Shown one piece after another: positions 1 through 6,229 of a stretch of DNA of 6,844 nucleotides; the stretch's first letter is position 1; every line of letters starts with the position of its first letter. Below the pieces are notes generated by a model. The model was not told the origin of the DNA. It saw nothing but the letters and a program-made list of their open reading frames with translations, and searched no databases. The position numbers were made by a program, and so were the translations under genes. Origin of the DNA: Endomicrobium sp. (GTDB taxonomy: Bacteria > Elusimicrobiota > Endomicrobiia > Endomicrobiales > Endomicrobiaceae); assembly GCA_031260765.1 (NCBI GenBank), contig JAISKX010000131.1, forward strand, positions 1 through 6,844. The letters run 5' to 3'.

Positions 1-1
1 C

Positions 2-124
2 TCGCTTTATGATTTAAAAGATAATCGGCAAAATCCTAATTATGAATTTTGGAATACAAGAAGCAAAGAGGCAATACAGAAAATAAAGGATGACAGCGCA
101 AGGTTTTATGAGGAAAATAAATAA
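2..124 (+). CDS. C-terminal end of an unidentified protein (partial)
   Basis: Frame 2 is open from the left edge to a TAA at 122-124 and gives the last 40 residues, ending RFYEENK. Frame 1 is closed by a TGA within the first dozen bases, so this is the only frame that joins the downstream gene. The peptide is hydrophilic and helix-prone, with many Lys, Glu, Asp and Asn, an aromatic FWNTR segment, and no membrane segment or known motif. Its stop overlaps the ATG of the next glycosyltransferase by one base (TAATG), which implies translational coupling in one operon. A sugar-metabolism or glycosyltransferase role is likely only by association. The fold cannot be told from this fragment. Confidence 0.7.
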   Translation, partial: SLYDLKDNRQNPNYEFWNTRSKEAIQKIKDDSARFYEENK

Positions 125-1395
125 TGGGATATTTTGAAGAATTAGATTGGAAAGTTGGACATCATAGATTTAAGTATGGAAACAAAGATAAGCGCGCGGC
201 TTTATCAATGATTTGCTGGCTGTTTAGATCTTTGTTTAAGAATATGAAAGATATAGATGTTGATAAATTGAGAGTGGATTTGAGGGATGCGGATTTGGAT
301 TATTTTGCGCAGGATGAACGGCGGGCGAATGATTATTCGCCCCTACAAAATAAATTAAAAATCGCGGTTTGGGCTACGGGAGGGTTTGGGGATTTGCTGA
401 TTGTTTCGGCTTGCATAAAAGAAATTTATGAGCAATTTAATCAACCTATTATAGATGTCTTTTATCATATACCTGCAAATGCCGATTTTGTTTTTAAAAA
501 TGTCCCTTATGTCAATAAAGTCTATGACAGAAAACTTTATCAAAAAATGCAGGGCGCTTATCCAATTATTTTGGAAGCGCTTCAACATATAGTTCCTGCA
601 AAGGCTGATATTAAAGGACTTGCAAAATACACGAAACTTGCAAATTTTATGTTGGCGCTTAAAAAACATAATAAAAAATATCTTAAATTCATTGCGTCCC
701 GCCCGCAATTTGACGGGGCTTTTGCAGAGATTATGGTCAATAGTTTTAGGAAAAATCGTTTTACCGCAATGTCTTTTGAGCCTTATTTTAAATTTTCAAA
801 AGATTCAAAACCTTTTATCTATTTGGACGATAAAGATTTAAACATCATCAAAGACAATAATTTGAGAAATAAAAAATTTATAACCATTCAGCACGGCTGG
901 GACAATACAAGCAAAAGCAAAAACGGCGCTATCGCAACAAAGGCTTGGTTTTTGGATTATTGGCAGAGTTTTGTCAAAAAGTTTAAAGAGAAATTTCCTG
1001 CTCTTGCAATCGTTCAAATAGGCGGCGCAAATGGGGAAGATATTGACGGCGTTGATGTGTGTTTGAGGAATAAAACAACTTATAATCAGGCGGCTATTTT
1101 AATAAAAAACGCTTTGCTCCATATTGATACGGAAGGCGGTATGGTTCATTTAGCAAATGTTCTGGGGACAAAATCTGCCGTTTTATTTGGACCTACAAAT
1201 AAAGATTATTTTGCTTATGAAAACAATATCAATATATCCGCCGGCAATTGCTCTAATTGTTGGTGGCTGACAAATGATTGGCTTACAAAATGCCCAAACG
1301 GCTATAAACAAGCCGAATGCATGAGAGCGATTAAGCCCGAAATGGTTTTAAACGCTGTGTCTGAATATATAAACGACAAGGGAAAGTATTATTAG
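124..1395 (+). CDS. Glycosyltransferase family 9 (heptosyltransferase-like) protein
   Basis: This is a 423-residue GT-B fold enzyme of the ADP-heptose:LPS heptosyltransferase family (GT9), probably adding a sugar to lipopolysaccharide core or a similar surface glycan at the inner face of the cytoplasmic membrane. The N-terminal Rossmann domain opens with a glycine-rich loop (TGGFGD, residues 85-90). Its Asp90 sits where heptosyltransferases keep their catalytic Asp. The C-terminal domain has the HIDTEGG segment (333-339), a FGPT nucleotide-sugar segment, and C-x2-C-W-x9-C-P-x-G-Y-x4-C-M (376-400). About 78 residues precede the Rossmann domain, more than usual. They include a hydrophobic stretch (about 26-38) that may lie on the membrane, and a peptide encoded by a palindrome (64-75). 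The ATG is supported by GAGGA about nine bases upstream and overlaps the previous stop. Donor and acceptor are unknown. A paralogue follows. Confidence 0.85.
   Translation: MGYFEELDWKVGHHRFKYGNKDKRAALSMICWLFRSLFKNMKDIDVDKLRVDLRDADLDYFAQDERRANDYSPLQNKLKIAVWATGGFGDLLIVSACIKEIYEQFNQPIIDVFYHIPANADFVFKNVPYVNKVYDRKLYQKMQGAYPIILEALQHIVPAKADIKGLAKYTKLANFMLALKKHNKKYLKFIASRPQFDGAFAEIMVNSFRKNRFTAMSFEPYFKFSKDSKPFIYLDDKDLNIIKDNNLRNKKFITIQHGWDNTSKSKNGAIATKAWFLDYWQSFVKKFKEKFPALAIVQIGGANGEDIDGVDVCLRNKTTYNQAAILIKNALLHIDTEGGMVHLANVLGTKSAVLFGPTNKDYFAYENNINISAGNCSNCWWLTNDWLTKCPNGYKQAECMRAIKPEMVLNAVSEYINDKGKYY
313..348 (+). repeat. In-frame palindromic repeat inside the GT9 gene
   Basis: GGGCGAAT (323-330) and ATTCGCCC (335-342) form a perfect 8-bp inverted repeat around a GATT loop, followed by CTACAA. 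It is read in frame as roughly DERRANDYSPLQ (residues 64-75). It sits exactly between the N-terminal extension and the first beta strand of the Rossmann domain (LKIAVWATGG), a place that would tolerate an insert. Its GC-rich arms stand out from the AT-rich surroundings. Dispersed palindromes of this look occur in intergenic DNA of many bacteria, and Rickettsia palindromic elements are a known case of such repeats residing within coding frames. Membership of a dispersed family is inference, because only one copy lies in this window. Confidence 0.6.
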
Positions 1396-1441
1396 CCATT
1401 ATTATAGTTCTGCCTTGTCTGTGCGAAGTCGTTCAGGTTGC

Positions 1442-1547
1442 GTCATTCTGCGCGCAGAAAGATTGTCTGCGCGAAAAGATGACAGACTCTTTTTGCCTAG
1501 AATGACAGACCCTTTTTCCCAGAATGACAAGCGCATTTTCGGACAGA
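1442..1547. repeat. Palindromic, tandem-like intergenic repeat (REP/MITE-like)
   Basis: This fills most of the 162-bp gap between the two glycosyltransferase genes (1396-1557). GTCATTCTG (1442-1450) is the exact reverse complement of CAGAATGAC (1520-1528), so the element is bounded by inverted repeats 87 bp apart. Inside, CGCGCAGA (1451-1458) and TCTGCGCG (1466-1473) form a perfect 8-bp stem with a 7-base loop, extended outward by GTCAT/ATGAC (1442-1446 with 1479-1483). After it come three imperfect units that each start ATGACA and end AGA: 1479-1501, 1502-1523 and 1524-1547 (23, 22 and 24 bp). The first two carry a CTTTTT core. No transposase is present. It could be a non-autonomous mobile repeat, or an RNA structure between co-transcribed genes. 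The T run is too far from the stem for a standard terminator. Confidence 0.65.
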
Positions 1548-1557
1548 ATAACAAAGA

Positions 1558-2673
1558 ATGGTAAAAACAATGAATACAAAAAATATTGAACATACAATTA
1601 AGCATTTCGGAAGAAGTTTTTTTAAAATCCTTTTGATTTCAATTTTAAGAAAGAAAAAAGATAAGGTTTATATCGCCGTCTGCCTTGATGGAGGATTGGG
1701 TGACAATATAAGAGAAAAGGCGGTTTTAAATGAACTTGTAAAAATGGAGCAAAATATTGTTATTGATATGTATTGCTGGAAAAGAAAATCTTATAAAGTG
1801 TTTAGGGATATTAAAAATATTAGATTTTTTCTTATGCCGAGAGCATTAAAATTTACTCACAAACAATACGATATTATTTATAAACTCTCTATGTATGAAA
1901 GCGAAATTAAAAGGCTTGAAAGCGGAAAAGCGCTTACAGCGCGGATTTTAAAAAATTTGGACAATTATAAAAGCCAATATCCAAACGGCTATCCGCATAT
2001 CATCAATACTCTAAAAATGACGGCGGGAGTTGATAATGTTGAAAGATTTGCTTTAAACACTCCTTATCAAGAGCGCGATTTGAGAAAATTCGGCATTTTG
2101 AAAGATACAAAATATATAACTTTTCAATATGGTTTTGGTTCCCGCGGACAAAATGACAGCGCAAAATGTTGGGATTTTGTTCAATGGCAAAATCTATTGT
2201 CAATTTTAAAGAGCAGATTAAACAAAGATATTAAAATCGTTCAAGTGGGTTTAAGCCGTCAAACTTTTAAAAATGCGGATATAAACACGGCAAGACGCAC
2301 GAATTTTGACGAACTCTGCTCAATAATTAAAGGCTCTATGCTGCACATTGATATAGACAGCGCTTGTTCGCATATAGCAAAAGCCTTAAATATCAAATCT
2401 CTTATAATTTTTGGTCCCACAGACTCTCAATACAGCGGGTATAAAGAAAACATAAATATAACTTCCTCATCTTGCAAAGGCTGCTGGAAGGGCGTTCAAT
2501 ATAATTATGATAGTTGTCCAAAAGGCTATGAAAAGCCCCGATGTATGGACGAAATCTCCCCAGAATTAGTTGCAAACAAAGCATTGGAGTTTTTGTCCCC
2601 TCTCCATTGTTTTAATCATCGTTATTTGATTGCCTTAAAATGCCAAAAAGAGTATAATCCCGCCATATTTTAA
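1558..2673 (+). CDS. Second glycosyltransferase family 9 (heptosyltransferase-like) protein
   Basis: This 371-residue paralogue of the preceding gene probably transfers a sugar in lipopolysaccharide or other surface-glycan assembly. Residues 21-30 (FFKILLISIL) are hydrophobic and may touch the membrane. The Rossmann loop is GGLGD (45-49). The C-terminal domain has HIDIDSACSHIA (263-274), FGPTD (285-289) and the same cysteine motif as its neighbour: Cys306, Cys309, Trp310, Cys320, Cys329 and Met330. The upstream enzyme reads HIDTEGG where this one reads HIDIDSA, so donor specificity may differ. The start is uncertain. ATG 1558 has only a poor AAAGA directly before it, and ATG 1570 (giving MNTKNI) is equally possible. 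About 25 residues (347-371) extend past the usual family end and overlap the promoter of the next operon. The repeat just upstream may affect its expression. Confidence 0.83.
   Translation: MVKTMNTKNIEHTIKHFGRSFFKILLISILRKKKDKVYIAVCLDGGLGDNIREKAVLNELVKMEQNIVIDMYCWKRKSYKVFRDIKNIRFFLMPRALKFTHKQYDIIYKLSMYESEIKRLESGKALTARILKNLDNYKSQYPNGYPHIINTLKMTAGVDNVERFALNTPYQERDLRKFGILKDTKYITFQYGFGSRGQNDSAKCWDFVQWQNLLSILKSRLNKDIKIVQVGLSRQTFKNADINTARRTNFDELCSIIKGSMLHIDIDSACSHIAKALNIKSLIIFGPTDSQYSGYKENINITSSSCKGCWKGVQYNYDSCPKGYEKPRCMDEISPELVANKALEFLSPLHCFNHRYLIALKCQKEYNPAIF
2630..2658 (+). promoter_or_regulatory. Predicted sigma-70 promoter for the HIT-rpsU-nif3-dnaG-rpoD operon
   Basis: A perfect -10 box TATAAT (2653-2658) lies 17 bp after TTGCCT (2630-2635), a four-of-six match to the -35 consensus. 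Transcription would start near A2665 and give a leader of about 26 bases before the HIT start codon, with AAGGAG inside it. The promoter lies wholly within the last codons of the second glycosyltransferase, whose stop is at 2671-2673. It therefore separates the polysaccharide genes from the housekeeping operon without an intergenic gap. I saw no operator-like dyad around it. It is predicted from sequence only. Confidence 0.6.
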
Positions 2674-2690
2674 ATTTCAAGGAGTTATTG

Positions 2691-3038
2691 ATGTCAGCAG
2701 ATTGCTTGTTTTGCAAGATAATAAAAGGCGAAATTCCTTCCAAAAAAGTTTATGAAGACGATTTAGTTTTAGCATTTGACGATATATCCCCGCAGTCCCC
2801 AATCCATATTGTCATAATTTCCAAAAAACACATCGCAAGTTTAAAAGAAGTTTCTCAAAATGATGAAATACTTTTAGGGCGCATTCAAATCGCGGCTTCA
2901 AAAATCGCGTCTCAATATCCTCAATTGAGCAATGGATACAGACTTATAAACAATTGCGGAGCGGATGCTCAACAAAGCGTTCAACATATACACTATCATT
3001 TGCTTGGCGGTAGGAGTTTTAAATGGCCTCCGGGATAA
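2691..3038 (+). CDS. HIT-family (histidine triad) nucleotide hydrolase, HINT-like
   Basis: This 115-residue protein has the typical length and layout of the HINT branch of the HIT superfamily. These are cytoplasmic dimeric enzymes that hydrolyse purine nucleoside phosphoramidates or remove AMP from adenylated lysine. It shows the N-terminal Cys pair DCLFCKI (Cys5, Cys8), which binds zinc in many members, the GEIPSKKVYED strand region, and the catalytic triad H99-I-H101-Y-H103-L-L near the C-terminus, with His101 as the expected nucleophile. ATG 2691 is chosen over the in-frame TTG at 2688 because AAGGAG (2679-2684) is six bases from the ATG but only three from the TTG. It is the first gene after the predicted promoter and lies 69 bp before rpsU. 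Its true substrate, and why it travels with this operon, are unknown. Confidence 0.92.
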   Translation: MSADCLFCKIIKGEIPSKKVYEDDLVLAFDDISPQSPIHIVIISKKHIASLKEVSQNDEILLGRIQIAASKIASQYPQLSNGYRLINNCGADAQQSVQHIHYHLLGGRSFKWPPG

Positions 3039-3107
3039 AGAGCAGCCGTTTAATCGGTCATAGGGCGTTAAATAAATCTTTTTTAAGAAAGGCGGTGTTT
3101 TAAAAAA

Positions 3108-3317
3108 ATGGTCAATGTCAAAATCAGAGAAGGCGAATCTATTGAAGACGCTATAAGGCGTTTCAAAAGAGAATGCGAAAGAAGCGGTATAATGCAGGAG
3201 ATAAAAAAAAGAGAATTTTATAAAGCTCCCAGCGTAGTGAGAAAAGAAAAGCTTGCCGAAGCAAAAAGAAAAATCAGACGCAAAATGCTTAAAGACAATA
3301 GATGGATAAAACAGTAA
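3108..3317 (+). CDS. rpsU: Small ribosomal subunit protein bS21
   Basis: This 69-residue, strongly basic protein belongs to the bS21 family, which sits on the 30S platform near the 3' end of 16S rRNA and helps mRNA engagement. Conserved blocks are visible: VKIREGE (4-10), AIRRFKRECERSG (15-27) and KKREFYKAPS (33-42), followed by a lysine/arginine-rich helical tail. The length is close to the usual 60-71 residues. AAAGGCGGTG (3088-3097) upstream resembles the AAAGGAGGTG ideal with one change, about ten bases from the ATG. As in the classical rpsU-dnaG-rpoD operon it precedes primase and sigma, but here nif3 lies between. A stem-loop directly downstream should make it more abundant than the later genes. 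Confidence 0.96.
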   Translation: MVNVKIREGESIEDAIRRFKRECERSGIMQEIKKREFYKAPSVVRKEKLAEAKRKIRRKMLKDNRWIKQ

Positions 3318-3337
3318 ATAAAAGACCTATCAAAAAC

Positions 3338-3386
3338 AGAGAGTTGTATTTAATCGGCTTGAAGCCGAATGCAACTCTCTTTTATC
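3338..3386 (+). terminator. Intrinsic terminator or attenuator after rpsU
   Basis: The 13-base arms 3338-3350 (AGAGAGTTGTATT) and 3368-3380 (AATGCAACTCTCT) pair along their full length with one G-U wobble. An inner helix CGGCT/AGCCG closes on a TGA loop. The stem is followed by TTTTATCATTT, a short interrupted U tract, and preceded by an A run (CAAAAAC). It lies 20 bp after the rpsU stop and about 40 bp before the nif3 start. Because nif3 has no obvious promoter of its own, the structure probably ends only part of the transcripts and lowers nif3-dnaG-rpoD relative to rpsU. Processing of the mRNA at this stem is an alternative. Confidence 0.72.
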
Positions 3387-3419
3387 ATTTATATTAAAAT
3401 CGCTTATTAAGGAGGTTTT

Positions 3420-4376
3420 ATGAAAATAAAAGACATCCAAGAATTATTTATAAAAGAAGGCATAGAAGCCGACCCGCGCGGCAAAGATTTAGTAGAGCTT
3501 GATATGAAAAAGCGCAAAAAAAATTATGAAGATTTAAGCGCCAAGCAAAAAGAAAATTTTGATATAGAAAGCCTTGAAAATCCTTATTATGATTCAAGAA
3601 TACTTTATGCAGGAAAAGATCCTGATATTAAGACTGTAGCCGTAGGTATAGATATTGAAACTCCAGAAATCCTGCTCGTTAAACAATTGCTCGGCTCAGG
3701 TAAAAAAATAGATTTGATTATAGCCCATCATCCCGAAGGTTATGCTTATTCCACTTTCTCAAATGTAATCTATATGCAGTCGGATATTTTGTTTAGACAA
3801 GGCGTCGCAATAAATATATCGGAAAAACTCATATCTGCGCGCGCAAAAGAAGTGGAGAGAAGCGTATATCCTCAAAATAATGAGAGAGTGTCTGACGCGG
3901 CAAAACTTCTTGATATTCCCTTGATGAGCGCCCACACTGTAGCCGACAATCATGTAGTCTCATTTTTGCAAAGAGAAATTGACGCTTTAAAGCCCGCATA
4001 TCTGGGCGATATAATGGATTTTTTAAATAAACATCCCGAATATATTCATTCTTCAAAATTTGGTCAGCCTCCGGTAATTTTGCTTGGAGATAAAAATTCC
4101 CGCTGCGGTAAAATTTTTGTAGATATGACGGGCGGAACGGAAGGACCGATAGAATCTTTTGAAAAATTAAGCCAAGCCGGCGTCGGGACTATAGTCGGCA
4201 TGCACTTGAGCCAAAAAGCCGTAAAAGAAGCGGAAAAACATAAAATCAATGTTATTTTGGCGGGACATATATCGTCTGACAATTTGGGTTTGAATTTGCT
4301 GTTTGATAAACTTGAAAAAAAGTTAGGAAAACTTGAATTTATAGAAATCTCAGGTTTTAGACGCTTTAGAAGATAG
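3420..4376 (+). CDS. Nif3-like (DUF34) dinuclear-metal protein, variant form
   Basis: This 318-residue protein belongs to the Nif3/DUF34 family of hexameric toroidal proteins with a two-metal site, whose cellular role is unsettled. Visible family landmarks are IIAHHP (His103, His104), AHTVAD (His172, Asp176, matching the usual HTNLD) and ILAGHISSDNLG (His283, Asp287, where most members have GHxxTE). The last ligand position is thus Asp rather than Glu. The usual WDNxGL segment is absent, and YYDSRILYAG (near 57-66) stands in its place. A charged region of about 50 residues precedes it, longer than the usual start. No membrane segment or signal peptide is seen. The start is firm: a perfect AAGGAGG lies four bases before the ATG. 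It is 102 bp after rpsU, beyond the terminator, and 19 bp before dnaG, so it should share its transcript with primase and sigma. Function beyond metal binding is not assignable. Confidence 0.85.
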   Translation: MKIKDIQELFIKEGIEADPRGKDLVELDMKKRKKNYEDLSAKQKENFDIESLENPYYDSRILYAGKDPDIKTVAVGIDIETPEILLVKQLLGSGKKIDLIIAHHPEGYAYSTFSNVIYMQSDILFRQGVAINISEKLISARAKEVERSVYPQNNERVSDAAKLLDIPLMSAHTVADNHVVSFLQREIDALKPAYLGDIMDFLNKHPEYIHSSKFGQPPVILLGDKNSRCGKIFVDMTGGTEGPIESFEKLSQAGVGTIVGMHLSQKAVKEAEKHKINVILAGHISSDNLGLNLLFDKLEKKLGKLEFIEISGFRRFRR

Positions 4377-4395
4377 TCCTTTTTTTGGGGGCATT

Positions 4396-6228
4396 ATGGC
4401 GATTTCTCAAGAAACTATAGAAAACATAAAACTATCAAGCGATATAGTCTCTGTGATAAGGGAATATGTCCCGAGTTTAAAAAGGGCGGGACGCAATTGG
4501 ACTGCTTGTTGTCCCTTTCATAATGAAAAAACTCCTTCTTTTGTCGTAAGCCCTGAAAAAGGGATTTTCAATTGTTTCGGCTGCCATGCGGCGGGCGATG
4601 TTTTCAAATTTATATCTCTTGCCGACAATGTTTCGTGGATAGATGCGGTGAGAAAACTTGCTCAAAGGGCTTCTATAGAGATACGAGAAACAAAAGAAGA
4701 AATAATAAAATCGTCTCAAAAGATGAAATTATTTGACATCTTGGAAAGCGCGGCGGTTTTTTATAATAGATGTCTTCTTGAAAGCCCTCAGGCAAAATTT
4801 GCAAGGCAATATTTACAAAAGCGCGGAGTAAATACCGAGACTGTCAAAAAGTTCAAATTGGGTTTTGCTCCAAAAGGCTCTCTTTTGCAAGCTATATCCA
4901 AAAAACATATAGCGGTTGACGACATTATAAAAGCGGGGATTATCACCAAAACAGAAAGCGGCTCTTTATTTGAATATATGTCCGACAGATTGGTATTTCC
5001 TATTTTTGACGCTTCGGGCAAAGTTTTGGCTTTCGGCGGCAGGACGCTTTCAGAGCAGCAGCCCAAATATCTAAATACTCCCGAAACTTTGATATATTCC
5101 AAATCGTCAAATCTTTACGGCTTATATCAGACTTTGCCGTCTCTTAGAAAAGAAAGAAAGATAATAGTTCTTGAAGGATATATGGATGTTGTGATTCCTT
5201 GGCAATTTGAAATTTCAGGCGCAGTGGCTTGTCTTGGAACTTCTTTTACAAAAAATCACGCCAAACTTATATCAAGATATGCCGATAAAGTCACTCTATT
5301 ATTTGACGGCGACGATGCAGGTAGAAGCGCGGCGCAAAGAGCTTTTGAAATTCTCATAGAAGATTCCATAGAATGCCGAGCATCTGAACTTCCCGAAGGC
5401 ATTGACGCCGACGAATATCTAAATGAAAACGGCAAAGAAAAGTTTTTAAGCCTTTTGGACTCAACGGCAAAAAGCGCCATAGATTTTATGATAGAGAGGA
5501 TATTGTCTCAGACGGGGAAAAACACTCCTGAATCTAAAGCAAAAGCGGCGTCTATATTGCTTGATTTTGTTTTAAGAAATCCCAATGAAATAGTTCAGGG
5601 AGAGTGGCTCAACAATATATCTCAAAAAATAAATATATCGCATGAAGCTCTTTTAATGGAATTTAAAAAGAAAAGAGCTTCAAAATTTAAAATAGCGGCG
5701 CGCGGCGCTCAGCCTGACGAACAAAAAGCCTCTGTTAAAAAGCAAAAGTTAGTCTTTTCTTTAGAGGAAATTTTGCTCAGTTTGATTTTAGTTGATAGAG
5801 ACCTTATAGAGAAAATCGCCGATTCCGATTTTGAAGATGAAAGATGTAAAAAGGTTTATTATTCGGCTGTTAAGGGCATTAAAGACGACGAGATTTTAAC
5901 TTCTCTTTCAGAGCAAGACGCAGCTTGGTTTTCAGATTTATTGTTTAGAGATTTGTCTTATAGAAATGCAGACAATATACATTCTAAGCAAAGTAAAGAG
6001 CAGGATAGCGAAGAAGAATCAGTTAAAAACAATGCAAAAGACAAAGCTTTTATCAGAGAAACTTTTGATGCTGTTTTAAAAGATTTGCAATTGCGCCGTT
6101 TGGAAAAGAGGCGCCAGACTTTAAAAGAGGCGGTTGCCGATATAACCGTCAAAAAAAGAGCCTATGATGAAAACATTATAAAAGAATACAATGATTTAAA
6201 TACTCAATTGAAAGGTTCAAGGAGATAA
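4396..6228 (+). CDS. dnaG: DNA primase
   Basis: This 610-residue primase synthesises the short RNA primers for lagging-strand replication and works with the DnaB helicase at the fork. The N-terminal CHC2 zinc domain shows Cys39-x2-His42 and Cys60-x2-Cys63 around the conserved HNEKTPSF. The RNA polymerase core has SDRLVFPI (196-203) and PKYLNTPET (223-231). The TOPRIM metal site has Glu260 in EGYMDVV and Asp304/Asp306 in DGDDAG. Residues from about 448 to the end form a helical domain expected to bind the helicase, with a charged linker rich in Glu, Lys, Ser and Asn (about 536-552). The length is normal for the family. The ribosome-binding site is weak: a GGGGG run (4387-4391) four bases before the ATG, against near-perfect sites for nif3 and rpoD. 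This fits the low primase output known in E. coli. It lies 19 bp after nif3 and 1 bp before rpoD. Confidence 0.97.
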   Translation: MAISQETIENIKLSSDIVSVIREYVPSLKRAGRNWTACCPFHNEKTPSFVVSPEKGIFNCFGCHAAGDVFKFISLADNVSWIDAVRKLAQRASIEIRETKEEIIKSSQKMKLFDILESAAVFYNRCLLESPQAKFARQYLQKRGVNTETVKKFKLGFAPKGSLLQAISKKHIAVDDIIKAGIITKTESGSLFEYMSDRLVFPIFDASGKVLAFGGRTLSEQQPKYLNTPETLIYSKSSNLYGLYQTLPSLRKERKIIVLEGYMDVVIPWQFEISGAVACLGTSFTKNHAKLISRYADKVTLLFDGDDAGRSAAQRAFEILIEDSIECRASELPEGIDADEYLNENGKEKFLSLLDSTAKSAIDFMIERILSQTGKNTPESKAKAASILLDFVLRNPNEIVQGEWLNNISQKINISHEALLMEFKKKRASKFKIAARGAQPDEQKASVKKQKLVFSLEEILLSLILVDRDLIEKIADSDFEDERCKKVYYSAVKGIKDDEILTSLSEQDAAWFSDLLFRDLSYRNADNIHSKQSKEQDSEEESVKNNAKDKAFIRETFDAVLKDLQLRRLEKRRQTLKEAVADITVKKRAYDENIIKEYNDLNTQLKGSRR

Positions 6229-6229
6229 A

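Noticed and set aside
1479..1547. CRISPR-like or satellite array
   Set aside because: The units are only 22-24 bp, diverged, and directly adjacent without unique spacers, so they fit a degenerate repeat element instead.
1402..1605. 67-codon reverse-strand ORF across the intergenic repeat
   Set aside because: It lies almost wholly in the repeat element and the start of the second glycosyltransferase, and shows no ribosome-binding site or recognisable protein features.
2688..2690. TTG as start of the HIT gene
   Set aside because: It is only three bases from the AAGGAG site. The ATG directly after it has normal spacing and matches family N-termini.
3039..3107. Regulatory RNA leader upstream of rpsU
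   Set aside because: Only weak 3-4 bp pairings are visible in these 69 bases and no known leader motif could be recognised.
3049..3360. 9-base direct repeat TTTAATCGG on both sides of rpsU
   Set aside because: It is short and AT-rich, the downstream copy is part of the terminator hairpin, and no insertion-like boundary accompanies it. Chance is the simplest explanation.
3381..3400. Possible promoter for nif3 (TATATT near 3390)
   Set aside because: No -35 element lies at 16-18 bp spacing, so it is not supported beyond AT-richness.
4477..5480. Reverse-strand ORFs opposite dnaG
   Set aside because: They are antisense shadows of a strongly conserved coding frame and have no family features of their own. 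The same holds for the minus-strand ORFs opposite the other genes.
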